This document shows positions 1-7,281 of a stretch of DNA of 64,000 nt, piece after piece. Where the stretch lies: contig JAFRDM010000021.1 in NCBI GenBank assembly GCA_017403885.1, forward strand, positions 1-64,000. The letters run 5' to 3'. Numbering within the stretch: position 1 is the stretch's first letter; every line of letters begins with the position of its first letter. The position numbers and the translations under genes are program-made. The stretch comes from Oscillospiraceae bacterium (lineage in GTDB: Bacteria > Bacillota > Clostridia > Oscillospirales > Oscillospiraceae). The notes under the pieces are model-generated. The model worked only from the letters and a program-made list of their open reading frames with translations, was not told the DNA's origin and made no database searches.

Positions 1-450
1 CCCGAACCCGAACCCGAACCGGAACCGGAACCTGAACCGGAACCGGAACCCGAACCGGAACCCGTCATAAAGGAGCCTGCTCCCTCCAAGAAGGTCGTTG
101 CCGAAGCGGATGCGACCGTATCCGCCGAAGAAGCCGAGGCTGAATCCGACGCTCCCATCACCGTCGTGGTCGTGGACGAAAACGGCAATGCCGTCGACGC
201 CAAGGTCAAGATCACTTTCTTCAACGACTGCAGCTTTGAGATCGTGATCACCACCGCCGACGGTGCGACGACGAAGCTCACCGGCACCTTCAAATTTGTC
301 CAGGGCGTCCTGACTCTCATCTTCGAGGACGGCACCGAGGTAACGATGAACGAAGACGGCATTCTGGTCGTTCCGCTGCCGAATAATCACGCGGTCAGGA
401 TCAAGCTTGACAAAGCCACGCTCGACAAGCTCCAGCAGGTGGTCAAGTGA
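1..450 (+). CDS. C-terminal part of an unidentified protein with a Pro-Glu tract (5' end outside window)
   Basis: The frame is open from the first base, so the gene begins upstream of the window. The first 66 bases encode alternating Pro-Glu built from a hexanucleotide repeat with mixed CCC/CCG/CCT codons. Next comes an acidic Ala/Glu-rich linker, then a roughly 95-residue domain rich in alternating hydrophobic residues, probably all-beta, ending in a short Lys/Gln helix and TGA. No transmembrane anchor or sorting motif follows. PE tracts of this kind are usual spacers in surface or secreted proteins, so an extracellular role is inferred. I do not recognise the terminal domain. A strong hairpin terminator follows 42 bases after the stop. 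Confidence 0.7.
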   Translation, partial: PEPEPEPEPEPEPEPEPEPEPVIKEPAPSKKVVAEADATVSAEEAEAESDAPITVVVVDENGNAVDAKVKITFFNDCSFEIVITTADGATTKLTGTFKFVQGVLTLIFEDGTEVTMNEDGILVVPLPNNHAVRIKLDKATLDKLQQVVK

Positions 451-492
451 TCCCGGCAGACTGTCATACAAACTCGCGCAGGTAACAAAAAG

Positions 493-525
493 GCCGCCGC
501 GGCAAGTGCCGCGGCGGCTTATTAT
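493..525. terminator. Bidirectional Rho-independent terminator
   Basis: An 11-bp perfect GC stem (493-503 with 508-518, loop AAGT) is followed by TTATTATTTT on the plus strand and preceded by an A-rich stretch, which serves the minus strand. It separates two convergent genes. Confidence 0.9.
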
Positions 526-533
526 TTTGACAT

Positions 534-1403
534 TCAGTCGAACAGTTTTTTCAGTTTCTCAAGGAAATCCGCGGCGGAGGAGAGAAAGCGCCTGAACTTC
601 TCATAGAAGCTCACTGCCTTGTCTTTGGCTTCGCCGATGCGGCGGATCGTCTCCTGCGCATCCTCGACGCGCTGACGCAGCGAATCGGCGTCCAGCCCCT
701 CCAGCGAACGGCACAGGTCGATGAGCTGGCGGATCTGGCTGTCGCTGAGCGTGACGTTCAGCTTGCCTGCGAGCGAGACGATCTCCTTTTTCAGCTCCTC
801 GTCGCTCATGCTCGCGGCGTCGCCGAGCAGCTCCTTCAGGCCGGATACGATCTTCGTCGCGTCGAGCCTGCCGATCTGTTCGGCCAGCTCGCCGGTGATG
901 GTCAGCTCCTGCGTGCCGACGGATTTGGCCGTCTCGTCCAGCGTATTGCCGGTGATCTGCTCATATGCCTTGTAGATGCCGGTCAGCGCGGCCGTACCGC
1001 TCACCTCGAAGGGGGCGGCGACAATGATCTTCGCGTCCGTCACGCCGGCCGTGAGGAGCGCGTTTTGATACATCTCCGGCGTGCACCAGCTGACGTTGTA
1101 GGTCTCGATCGAAAGGCCGGAGCCCTCCTCGAGCAGCTGCACATAAACGCAGGAGATCGCGTATTTGCCGATCACGCTCTCTTCGACGAGTCCTTCGAGG
1201 TATTTGCGTTCCTCCGCGTTGGTGACTTTCAGCTCCTCCACGCTTCCGCGCTCGATGCCGAAAAGCTTGTAGACCGTAAGGATCTGCTCCTCGTTCAGAT
1301 CCGCGCCGAGCACGACGCGGCTCCCGCCCGCGGCGAAGGCCGGGACGGCGAGAGAGCACAGCACGCAGAGCGCCAGCAGAAGCGAGATCAGTTTTCGTTT
1401 CAA
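534..1403 (-). CDS. DUF1002 family secreted protein (YpuA-like)
   Basis: A 289-residue protein. It has a typical signal peptide (KRK, hydrophobic core, AFA-A cleavage site near residue 23), then the DUF1002 pattern: a conserved 'VVLGADLNEEQ' opening, 'NAEERKYLEG', and the 'ITGNTLDE' segment. The last 80 residues are charged and helical. The frame is open further upstream, but GGGAGG lies 7 bases before the TTG at 1403, and signal peptides begin there, so TTG is chosen over the more distal ATG at 1529. The family is widespread in Firmicutes and extracellular; its biochemical role is unknown. It is monocistronic and shares the hairpin at 493-525 as terminator. Confidence 0.85.
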   Translation of the reverse strand: MKRKLISLLLALCVLCSLAVPAFAAGGSRVVLGADLNEEQILTVYKLFGIERGSVEELKVTNAEERKYLEGLVEESVIGKYAISCVYVQLLEEGSGLSIETYNVSWCTPEMYQNALLTAGVTDAKIIVAAPFEVSGTAALTGIYKAYEQITGNTLDETAKSVGTQELTITGELAEQIGRLDATKIVSGLKELLGDAASMSDEELKKEIVSLAGKLNVTLSDSQIRQLIDLCRSLEGLDADSLRQRVEDAQETIRRIGEAKDKAVSFYEKFRRFLSSAADFLEKLKKLFD

Positions 1404-1602
1404 ATCGTTTTCCTCCCTTCCGGAGACGGACAGTACATGATATGCGGCAGTGCGGGGAAGCATGCCCCTTTCCGACCGCCTTTGTGATCCTACCACAGAT
1501 CCGCCGCGAAGAAAAGCGGAGCGGCGCAAGATTAAGACAATTTCAAAAAAGCTTTACGCTTTGTTCATAAATCAATTAGTAAACTAAATTATGTAAATAT
1601 TA

Positions 1603-2433
1603 TTATGTAAATCTTCTTGCGTATCCGCAACGCCGGCAAAGCGGCTCGACAGCCGTTTTTTTCGAGAACCCGTCGTAAATATTCCGCGCTTTTTCGGTTG
1701 ACATAATGTAATCAAGCTCCTGTGTGAACAGATTGCCGAGCGGCAGATCGCCCTCGTGGTCGAGACAGCAGGGCACCACCGTTCCGTCGACGAGCACGCC
1801 GATCTGATCGCGCAGGCCGTAGCAGAAGCAGCGCTCTCCCCTGTCCGGCGCGTCGAGCGCGGGCCAGTCGAAGCGGTCGTCCTCTGCGAGAAATACCCGC
1901 TCGGCCAGCTTGACGCTGCGGGGACCCGTCTCCCACGGCGCGGGGAACACCGCCTCCAGCAGACGCAGGATCCCGGTATTGAGGCTCTCCATCCCGCCGC
2001 GGTTCCACAGACGCAGCTCGCAGATCCTGCCTGCGGCGGCGGCCCGCGCGGCGAAAGCGGCGCAAAGGTTTACATAATCTGATAGAACGCCTCCCTCGTT
2101 CGCCTCGAAGGACTGCAGCGAGAAATTGACCTTATACAGCGCGGGGGCGTTGAGCAGCGTATCCGCCTTTTCCCCGAGCAGCGTGCCGTTCGTCGTGAGA
2201 ATGACCCGGAAGCCCTTGTCCCCCGCGATCGCGAGAAAGCGGCCGAGGGAGGGGTGAAGCAGCGGCTCGCCCATCAGGTGAAAATAGAGATACTGCGTCC
2301 GGCCGCGCAGCTTTTCCGTGAGCGCGGTGAATTCCTCTTCGCTCATGAAGCGCTTCTCCCGCCGTGTGCCCGGGCAGAAGCTGCAGGCAAGGTTGCAGAC
2401 GTTGGTGATCTCCAGATAGACCCGTTTGAGCAT
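1603..2433 (-). CDS. Radical SAM protein with SPASM-type C-terminus
   Basis: A 276-residue protein with the CxxxCxxC cluster (Cys13, Cys17, Cys20) that binds the SAM-cleaving 4Fe-4S centre. It has 'MGEPLLHP' and 'LTTNGTLL' typical of radical SAM barrels. A second Cys-rich region near the end (CFC, VVPCC, CRRCG) matches a SPASM/twitch auxiliary-cluster domain. Such enzymes modify peptides or proteins, but no precursor peptide gene is visible nearby, so the substrate is unknown. The start has AAGGA 7 bases upstream. It is separated from the glycosidase gene by a terminator, so it is probably its own unit. Confidence 0.85.
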   Translation of the reverse strand: MLKRVYLEITNVCNLACSFCPGTRREKRFMSEEEFTALTEKLRGRTQYLYFHLMGEPLLHPSLGRFLAIAGDKGFRVILTTNGTLLGEKADTLLNAPALYKVNFSLQSFEANEGGVLSDYVNLCAAFAARAAAAGRICELRLWNRGGMESLNTGILRLLEAVFPAPWETGPRSVKLAERVFLAEDDRFDWPALDAPDRGERCFCYGLRDQIGVLVDGTVVPCCLDHEGDLPLGNLFTQELDYIMSTEKARNIYDGFSKKTAVEPLCRRCGYARRFT

Positions 2434-2455
2434 GGTTTTTTCCTTATCTCATCAA

Positions 2456-2481
2456 ACAGGGGCGTGTTTTCACGCCCCTGT
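2456..2481 (-). terminator. Rho-independent terminator after the family 2 glycosidase gene
   Basis: An 11-bp perfect stem (2456-2466 with 2471-2481) with a four-base loop sits directly after the glycosidase stop codon. The 3' side on the minus strand is TTTGATGAG, so the U-run is short. Confidence 0.75.
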
Positions 2482-2487
2482 CGGTGT

Positions 2488-4179
2488 TCATTTGATCTCC
2501 ACGATGGCGCGCATCCGCGCGGGGTCGGTCTTGACCACGGCGCGGTCGTAGGTCAAAAGGCCGTTGATCTCATCCTCGACGTCGCTCAGCTGCGTATAGA
2601 CCGCGGCGGCCAGGCCGCGCTCCTTTGCGGGGCGGATCTGCTTTTGATACAGCTCCTCCAGCGACGCGGCGAGCCTTTCTCCGGACTCCAGCTTCTTATA
2701 GCCAAAGCTCTTTCCGCCCCAGCAATGGCCTTCGACGGCGTGCGCATAGCCGCCGAACTCGCTGAGTACGACCGCACGGCCCTTCCTGTCCGCGCGGAAG
2801 CGGTAGGGGCGGAAATAGACGTGCTCGCTTTTCACGTCGCCCGTGCCCTGATCATGCCAGCCGGAGGCCTGGTCGATCGTGCGGGTGTTGTCGACGAAGC
2901 GCACGGCGTCGGTCATCTTCTTGGCGTCGAACTGGCCCCAGCCCTCGTTGAAGATCACCCACATGGCGATGCATGGACAGTTGTAGAGGTGGTTCACCAT
3001 GTCGATCAGCTCATTCTGGAACTCCATCCTTCCCGCCTCATCGCCGCGGCCGAAGACGCCGTAGGCGTTGTCGCGCAGATGGACCCCGGTCACGAGCGGC
3101 GCCGCGACCACGGCGGGGCTGTAGCGTCCGCCGCCGCAGGGCATGTCCTGCCAGACCAGCATGCCCAGTCTGTCGCAGTGGTAATACCAGCGCAGCGGCT
3201 CAACCTTGATGTGCTTGCGCAGCATGTTGAAGCCGCTCTCCTTGGCCGCGAGGATATCGCGGCACAGCGCCTCGTCCGTCGGGGCGGTATACAAGCCGTC
3301 GGGCCAGTATCCCTGGTCGAGCACGCCGTTGTGGAAATACGGCTCGTTGTTCAGGAACAGACGAGGCACGCCCGCCGCGTCCCGATCGACGGAGAATTTT
3401 CGCATTGCGAAATAGCTCTTTACCTCGTCCTCACCGCAGCTGACGGTAAAGTCGTAGAGCTTCGGGTGCTCGGGACTCCAAGCCTCGAAGTCCGGGACGG
3501 GGATGCGGGCGGGCAGTTCGTAGCTTTGGCCGCCGAAATGCGCACAGGCTCTCTCCGCGCCGACGACGTCGGCCGTGATATCCACCTCGGCGTCGTCGAA
3601 GAAGGGCGTGATGCGCAGCGCCCGGATAAAGCTCCGCGGCACGGCCTCGAGCCAAACGCTCTGCCAGATGCCGCTCTGCGGCGTGTACCAGATGCCGCCG
3701 CGCTTCGTCTTCTGTTTGCCGCGCGTGTGGAAGCCGCCGTCGGTGTCGTCCGTCACGCGGACGACGACGGACAGCCGCCCGTCCCCGGGCGCTGCCTTTA
3801 TATCCGCCTCGAAGGGCAGATAGCCGCCGACGTGAGATGCAAGATGCTCTCCGTTGATCCACACGTCCGCAGTCTGGTCCACCGCGCCGAAGTGCAGGAT
3901 CAGACGGCGGCCGCGGAATTCCTCCGGCAGCGTGAGCGCGCGGCGATACCACAGATATCGGCCCGCTTCGAGCTTCCGCCCGACGCCGGAGAGGAAGGTT
4001 TCCGGCGAGAAGGGCACGGTGATCGCGCCGTCAAACTTCTCGGGGATCACTTTGCTGTCGGAAAAGGCGTATTCCCATTCGCCGTTGAGACTCATCCAGC
4101 GCTCGCGCACCATCTGCGGGCGCGGGTACTCCGGCAGCGGAGCGCGTCTGTCGACGCTGTCGGTCCAGGGTGTGTTCAT
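2488..4179 (-). CDS. Glycoside hydrolase family 2 enzyme (beta-galactosidase/beta-glucuronidase type)
   Basis: A 563-residue protein with the GH2 order: N-terminal jelly-roll sugar-binding domain ('SLNGEWEY', 'VWINGEHLASHVGGYLPFE'), an Ig-like domain and a TIM barrel. The acid/base is Glu412 in 'FNEGW' and the nucleophile is Glu474 in 'LSEFGG'. The barrel motif 'LVWQDMP' is present. It is much shorter than LacZ because it lacks the C-terminal domains, and it has no signal peptide, so it probably acts on imported glycosides in the cytoplasm. An in-frame TTG lies at 4185, but ATG 4179 is spaced 7 bases from AAAGGGGG and is preferred. The gene follows ybaB closely, where recR is often found. Confidence 0.9.
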   Translation of the reverse strand: MNTPWTDSVDRRAPLPEYPRPQMVRERWMSLNGEWEYAFSDSKVIPEKFDGAITVPFSPETFLSGVGRKLEAGRYLWYRRALTLPEEFRGRRLILHFGAVDQTADVWINGEHLASHVGGYLPFEADIKAAPGDGRLSVVVRVTDDTDGGFHTRGKQKTKRGGIWYTPQSGIWQSVWLEAVPRSFIRALRITPFFDDAEVDITADVVGAERACAHFGGQSYELPARIPVPDFEAWSPEHPKLYDFTVSCGEDEVKSYFAMRKFSVDRDAAGVPRLFLNNEPYFHNGVLDQGYWPDGLYTAPTDEALCRDILAAKESGFNMLRKHIKVEPLRWYYHCDRLGMLVWQDMPCGGGRYSPAVVAAPLVTGVHLRDNAYGVFGRGDEAGRMEFQNELIDMVNHLYNCPCIAMWVIFNEGWGQFDAKKMTDAVRFVDNTRTIDQASGWHDQGTGDVKSEHVYFRPYRFRADRKGRAVVLSEFGGYAHAVEGHCWGGKSFGYKKLESGERLAASLEELYQKQIRPAKERGLAAAVYTQLSDVEDEINGLLTYDRAVVKTDPARMRAIVEIK

Positions 4180-4199
4180 CGCCAAGCCCCCTTTGTCGG

Positions 4200-4544
4200 T
4201 CAGAACAATCCGGGAAATCCTCCCAGACCGCCCTGCAGCTTTGCCATCGACTGGCTGGTCTTGTCATCGGCCGCCTTGAGCGCGCCGTTGACCGCCGCGA
4301 GGATCAGATCCTGCAGCATCTCGACGTCGTCGGGATCGACGACCTCGGGGTCGATGGTGATGCTCTCGAATTCTCTCGTGCCGGAGACGACGGCCTTGAC
4401 CGCGCCGCCGCCCGCGGTGAACTCAAACCTGGAAGACTCCAGTTCCTGCTGCATTTTCAAAAAATCCTGCTGCATCTTCTGGGCCTGCTTCATCATGTTG
4501 GCCTGGCTGCCGCCGTAGCCGCCGCGAAATCCGCCTTTTGCCAT
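4200..4544 (-). CDS. YbaB/EbfC family nucleoid-associated protein
   Basis: A 114-residue DNA-binding protein of the YbaB/EbfC family. It has a Gly-rich N-terminus, a Met/Gln-rich helix ('MMKQAQKMQQDFLKMQQEL'), a central beta-sheet and a C-terminal helix. The family binds DNA as dimers and is almost always beside dnaX, as here (38 bases downstream). The start has AGGAGG 9 bases upstream. The C-terminal tail is Gly-rich (GGLGGFPGLF), common in clostridial members. Confidence 0.93.
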   Translation of the reverse strand: MAKGGFRGGYGGSQANMMKQAQKMQQDFLKMQQELESSRFEFTAGGGAVKAVVSGTREFESITIDPEVVDPDDVEMLQDLILAAVNGALKAADDKTSQSMAKLQGGLGGFPGLF

Positions 4545-4582
4545 GGTGTGTTTCCTCCTGTTTTCTTCTATACCGGATCGGC

Positions 4583-6325
4583 TCAGCCGATCACTCTCGT
4601 TTCGGGAAAGGCTCTGAGTTCTTCCAGACTTCTCGTTTCGCGCGCCGTTTCCGACAGCTCGTGCAGCACCGTGTTGACCGGGCGGCCCGTCAGCTCGGCG
4701 GCGCAGTCGGAGAACTTCTGCAGGATCTCCGAGCGGTTGAAGCGGCTGTAAATAAATCCGCTCTCCGCCTCGAGCGTCAACACGTTCCCTTTCAGCCTGC
4801 CTCTGAGCTTGCCTGCGTCGCCGGGATAGATGCGCATGTCGATCGGGAGCCGCGGCGCGACGCGGCCGCACAGCTCCTTCCAAAAGCTCTCGCCGTCGTC
4901 CCCGGGAGCTTCGTCCGCGGTCCGGGCGGCAGAAGGCTCCGGCTTTTTCTCCTCCGGTTCGCTGCGTTTTTTCTTCAGAAAGGCGTCCTCGGGCTGCTCC
5001 TCATGAAACTGCTCAAGGTCGAGCGCTTCGTCCTCGTCCGTCTGCCGTCTCCAGGGCGGGGCGGGCGGCTCATCCGCTTCGAAATACGGCTCCTCCTCGC
5101 GGGAAGGCTCTTCACCAAACGGTCCTTCATCCTCCCGCCCGGAGGCCGCGGCGCGGCGCGCCGGGGCAGCGGCGGCGAACTCGCCGCGCGCAAGCTGCTC
5201 CTCGATCCGGGAAAGGCGGGCGTTGAAGGCGGGCATGTCCTGCTTGAGAAGACTGCTGCACAGCGTGACAAGGCACAGCTCGGCCGAGCTGCGCGGGTTT
5301 CTGGACGCGCGCGCCGTGACCAGCGCGGACTGCAGCGTTTCCATCCCGGCACAGAGCTCTTCGTCCGTCATGCGCTGCGCGAAACGCCGCAGCGCGGCAA
5401 GCTCGTGTCCGCCGGAGATCAGCTCGGTCCCGCCCTTGGGCGCCACGCGCAGCATCAGCACGTCGCGCATGAGCGTAAAGAGCTCGCCGAGAATGCCCAC
5501 GGGATCCTTCCCTTCCATCCACATGGCCGAGAAGGCCGTGAGTACGGCGTCGGTATCATGCTCGACGACGCCTTCGAGCAGGCCTTCGACGCGGCGCTTT
5601 CCCGCAAGGCCCATCGCGGCGTAGACCGCCTCGACGTCGATCTTCTCGTGCGCCGAGCACTGGTCAAGCAGGCTCAGCGCGTCGCGGACGCCGCCCTCGG
5701 CCAGCCGGGCGATCAGCTCAGCCGCCTCGCGGGTGAGCTCGAAGCGCTCCTCCGCGGCGATGTGCGCGACGTAGTCCGCCAGCTCCGCCGTCTCGATGCG
5801 GCGGAAGTTGTGGCGCTGGCAGCGCGAAAGGATCGTGGCGGGGACCTTCTGCAGCTCGGTCGTGGCGAGGATGAAGATCAGATGCTCGGGCGGCTCTTCG
5901 ATGATCTTCAGCAGCGCGTTGAAGGCCGAGAGCGAGAGCATGTGCACCTCGTCGATGATGTAGACGCGTTTTTTCACCGCGGCGGGCGTGAAAACGGCCT
6001 CCTCGCGCAGCGCGCGGACGTTGTCCACGCCGTTGTTGGAGGCGGCGTCCAGCTCGACCACATCGAGGATCGAGCCGTCGGCGATGCCGCGGCAGGCGGC
6101 GCACGTCCCGCAGGGGTTGCCGTCAACGGGGTGCTCGCAGTTGACCGCGCGGGCGAGGATGCGCGCGCAGGTCGTCTTTCCGGTCCCTCTGGTTCCGATG
6201 AAGAGATACGCATGAGAGAGGCGCGACGTGCGCACCTGGTTTTTCAGCGTTTCGGTGATGTGCTTCTGACCGATGACGTCGTCAAAGGTCTGCGGCCGCC
6301 ATTTGCGGTAAAGCGCCTGATACAT
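4583..6325 (-). CDS. dnaX: DNA polymerase III subunit gamma/tau
   Basis: A 580-residue clamp-loader ATPase. Walker A is 'GTRGTGKTT' (about 44-52), the zinc-binding cysteines are Cys63, Cys72, Cys75 and Cys78, Walker B is 'IIDEVH' (about 123-128), and 'LSRCQRH' is the sensor region. After residue about 375 comes a long acidic, low-complexity tau-like tail and a C-terminal polymerase-binding domain. ATG 6325 is chosen over upstream in-frame codons because the family starts 'MYQALYRKWRP' and a GGAGAG Shine-Dalgarno precedes it; the upstream extension would overlap the SRP RNA. It heads the dnaX-ybaB-glycosidase run. Confidence 0.96.
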   Translation of the reverse strand: MYQALYRKWRPQTFDDVIGQKHITETLKNQVRTSRLSHAYLFIGTRGTGKTTCARILARAVNCEHPVDGNPCGTCAACRGIADGSILDVVELDAASNNGVDNVRALREEAVFTPAAVKKRVYIIDEVHMLSLSAFNALLKIIEEPPEHLIFILATTELQKVPATILSRCQRHNFRRIETAELADYVAHIAAEERFELTREAAELIARLAEGGVRDALSLLDQCSAHEKIDVEAVYAAMGLAGKRRVEGLLEGVVEHDTDAVLTAFSAMWMEGKDPVGILGELFTLMRDVLMLRVAPKGGTELISGGHELAALRRFAQRMTDEELCAGMETLQSALVTARASRNPRSSAELCLVTLCSSLLKQDMPAFNARLSRIEEQLARGEFAAAAPARRAAASGREDEGPFGEEPSREEEPYFEADEPPAPPWRRQTDEDEALDLEQFHEEQPEDAFLKKKRSEPEEKKPEPSAARTADEAPGDDGESFWKELCGRVAPRLPIDMRIYPGDAGKLRGRLKGNVLTLEAESGFIYSRFNRSEILQKFSDCAAELTGRPVNTVLHELSETARETRSLEELRAFPETRVIG

Positions 6326-6357
6326 GCTCTCTCCTCCATTTGAAAAATGTGACCCTT

Positions 6358-6637
6358 GACAAGACTGTACACCCGATTCCGAAACATTTCCTATGTCCGT
6401 TACGCCGGCAGCCGGCTCGGATCCGGCAACCCCGCGGCACACGAAAAGCACCGCTTAATGCTGCTCGGTTCCCCGCCTGACATGGTTCACGGGTTTCCGT
6501 TGCGCGAGACCGGACCGTCATCACTGCTTACCGGGGTCAGACGACACAGAAAACTTCCTCGACCGGGGATTCATCCCTGCTGTAGCGGATTGCAGGCGAC
6601 AGGGCACCGCTGGCTCCCCGACTAGTACAGCCTTGTC
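6358..6637 (-). ncRNA. ffs: Signal recognition particle RNA, large Gram-positive type
   Basis: The minus strand contains the conserved SRP apical domain ('GTCAGG', then a 'GGGGAACCGAGCAGC' core and 'GGTGC') and an Alu-like 5' part ('CTAGTCGGGGAGCCAGCGGTG'-type start and 'CCTGCAATCCGCT'). The ends pair through GACAAGGCTGTAC at the 5' end with GTACAGTCTTGTC at the 3' end, which sets a length near 280 nt as in Bacillus and clostridia. The position immediately upstream of dnaX is the classical one. It forms the SRP with Ffh and works with the FtsY encoded at 58 kb. Confidence 0.93.
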
Positions 6638-6652
6638 AAAAGTCACGCAGAT

Positions 6653-6681
6653 ATTATACCGCAGGGAGAAAAGATAATCAA
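6653..6681 (-). promoter_or_regulatory. Sigma-A promoter of the SRP RNA
   Basis: On the minus strand, TTGATT (6681-6676) and TATAAT (6658-6653) are separated by 17 bases, 15 bases before the mature 5' end of the SRP RNA. Confidence 0.85.
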
Positions 6682-6689
6682 TATTTTTC

Positions 6690-6717
6690 TTTACAAATAA
6701 AAATTCTGTGGTATAAT
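6690..6717 (+). promoter_or_regulatory. Sigma-A promoter for the tRNA region
   Basis: TTTACA (6690-6695), a 16-base spacer and TATAAT (6712-6717) drive the plus strand toward the tRNA-like segment and tRNA-Ala. It is back to back with the SRP RNA promoter. Confidence 0.8.
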
Positions 6718-6759
6718 ACATAAGGCTCTCAAGAAGAGAGCCCCGCAAAAGAAGAATAT

Positions 6760-6870
6760 GGGCTTGTAGCTCAGCTGGGAGAGCGCCTGGGCCAGTTATA
6801 TTCCTTGTCTCATGGGGGCATGTACCTCACCCGCCAGCCACGCGGTTCACATCCGTTTGTCGAAAGCCTT
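6760..6870 (+). pseudogene. Broken tRNA-like segment
   Basis: The first 30 bases (6760-6789) are a perfect tRNA 5' half: acceptor GGGCTTG, TA, then a D-arm with GCTC/GAGC. After GCGCCTG the sequence no longer folds as an anticodon arm. About 50 bases later 'GCGGTTCACATCCGT' resembles a T-arm, and AAGCC could pair back with GGCTT. It may be a tRNA disrupted by insertion or recombination just upstream of the intact tRNA-Ala. It is probably non-functional. Confidence 0.5.
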
Positions 6871-6897
6871 GATAAATCAGCGTTTTTAATCGAATAT

Positions 6898-6973
6898 GGG
6901 GGCGTAGCTCAGCTGGGAGAGCGTACGGTTCGCATCCGTAAGGTCAAGGGTTCGAATCCCTCCGTCTCCACCA
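6898..6973 (+). tRNA. tRNA-Ala (anticodon CGC)
   Basis: A 76-nt cloverleaf. The acceptor is GGGGGCG with CGTCTCC, including the G3:U70 pair that identifies alanine tRNAs. The D-arm is GCTC/GAGC, the anticodon stem TACGG/CCGTA with loop TTCGCAT (CGC, reading GCG), and the T-loop TTCGAAT. CCA is encoded. The outer T-stem pair (A-C) is mismatched and there are two G-U acceptor pairs, so it is slightly divergent but complete. A strong terminator follows at once. Confidence 0.85.
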
Positions 6974-6977
6974 ATTT

Positions 6978-7008
6978 CGGGAAGTCTGGTAACAGACTTC
7001 CCGTTTTT
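6978..7008 (+). terminator. Rho-independent terminator of the tRNA-Ala unit
   Basis: An 11-bp perfect stem (6978-6988 with 6993-7003, loop GTAA) is followed by TTTTT. Confidence 0.92.
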
Positions 7009-7124
7009 CATACCGCTTGATTCACTGTCATATTCTGAAACTCCTCGTATGACACATTGAAGTCGGTTTCCGGTTGGTAGTCCCAGAACACGCGCACTGA
7101 CTTGATAAACTGCGATGGAATTAC
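7008..7124 (-). pseudogene. Short coding remnant, possibly a recombinase or other mobile-element gene
   Basis: A 38-codon open stretch with a natural-looking composition (FIKSVRVFWDYQPETDF, then NVSYEEFQ) lies between stops and has no start codon or ribosome site. It reads like the tail of a larger gene. The style recalls C-terminal pieces of clostridial mobile-element proteins, but I cannot assign a family. The rest of 7009-7219 shows no other gene. Confidence 0.3.
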
Positions 7125-7219
7125 TTAGTTAGTAAATGCTTCCATGGTGCAACTCAATCTCATCAGTGTTGATAAACGTGTCTCCTAAAGCGGAAAGATT
7201 AATTATTTGTCAAATCCCA

Positions 7220-7248
7220 TTGTTTTCGCGTTAGCAGGGTGGTATAAT
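7220..7248 (+). promoter_or_regulatory. Sigma-A promoter of the defence-like gene
   Basis: TTGTTT (7220-7225), a 17-base spacer and TATAAT (7243-7248) lie 34 bases upstream of the start codon. Confidence 0.8.
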
Positions 7249-7267
7249 TAACGTATAATATACGTTA
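7249..7267 (+). promoter_or_regulatory. Palindromic operator candidate over the transcription start
   Basis: TAACGTAT and ATACGTTA form 8-bp perfect arms around a three-base centre. The palindrome begins directly after the -10 box and ends at the ribosome-binding site (AAGGAGG from 7266). A bound repressor would block initiation. The cognate regulator is not identified; the AGGACAA sites of the XRE gene nearby are different. Confidence 0.6.
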
Positions 7268-7281
7268 AGGAGGATAAGCAT

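Noticed and set aside
2254..4518. Long plus-strand open frame (754 codons) opposite the family 2 glycosidase
   Set aside because: It mirrors the GC-rich glycosidase gene, has no ribosome site and an unnatural composition. The glycosidase has complete catalytic motifs.
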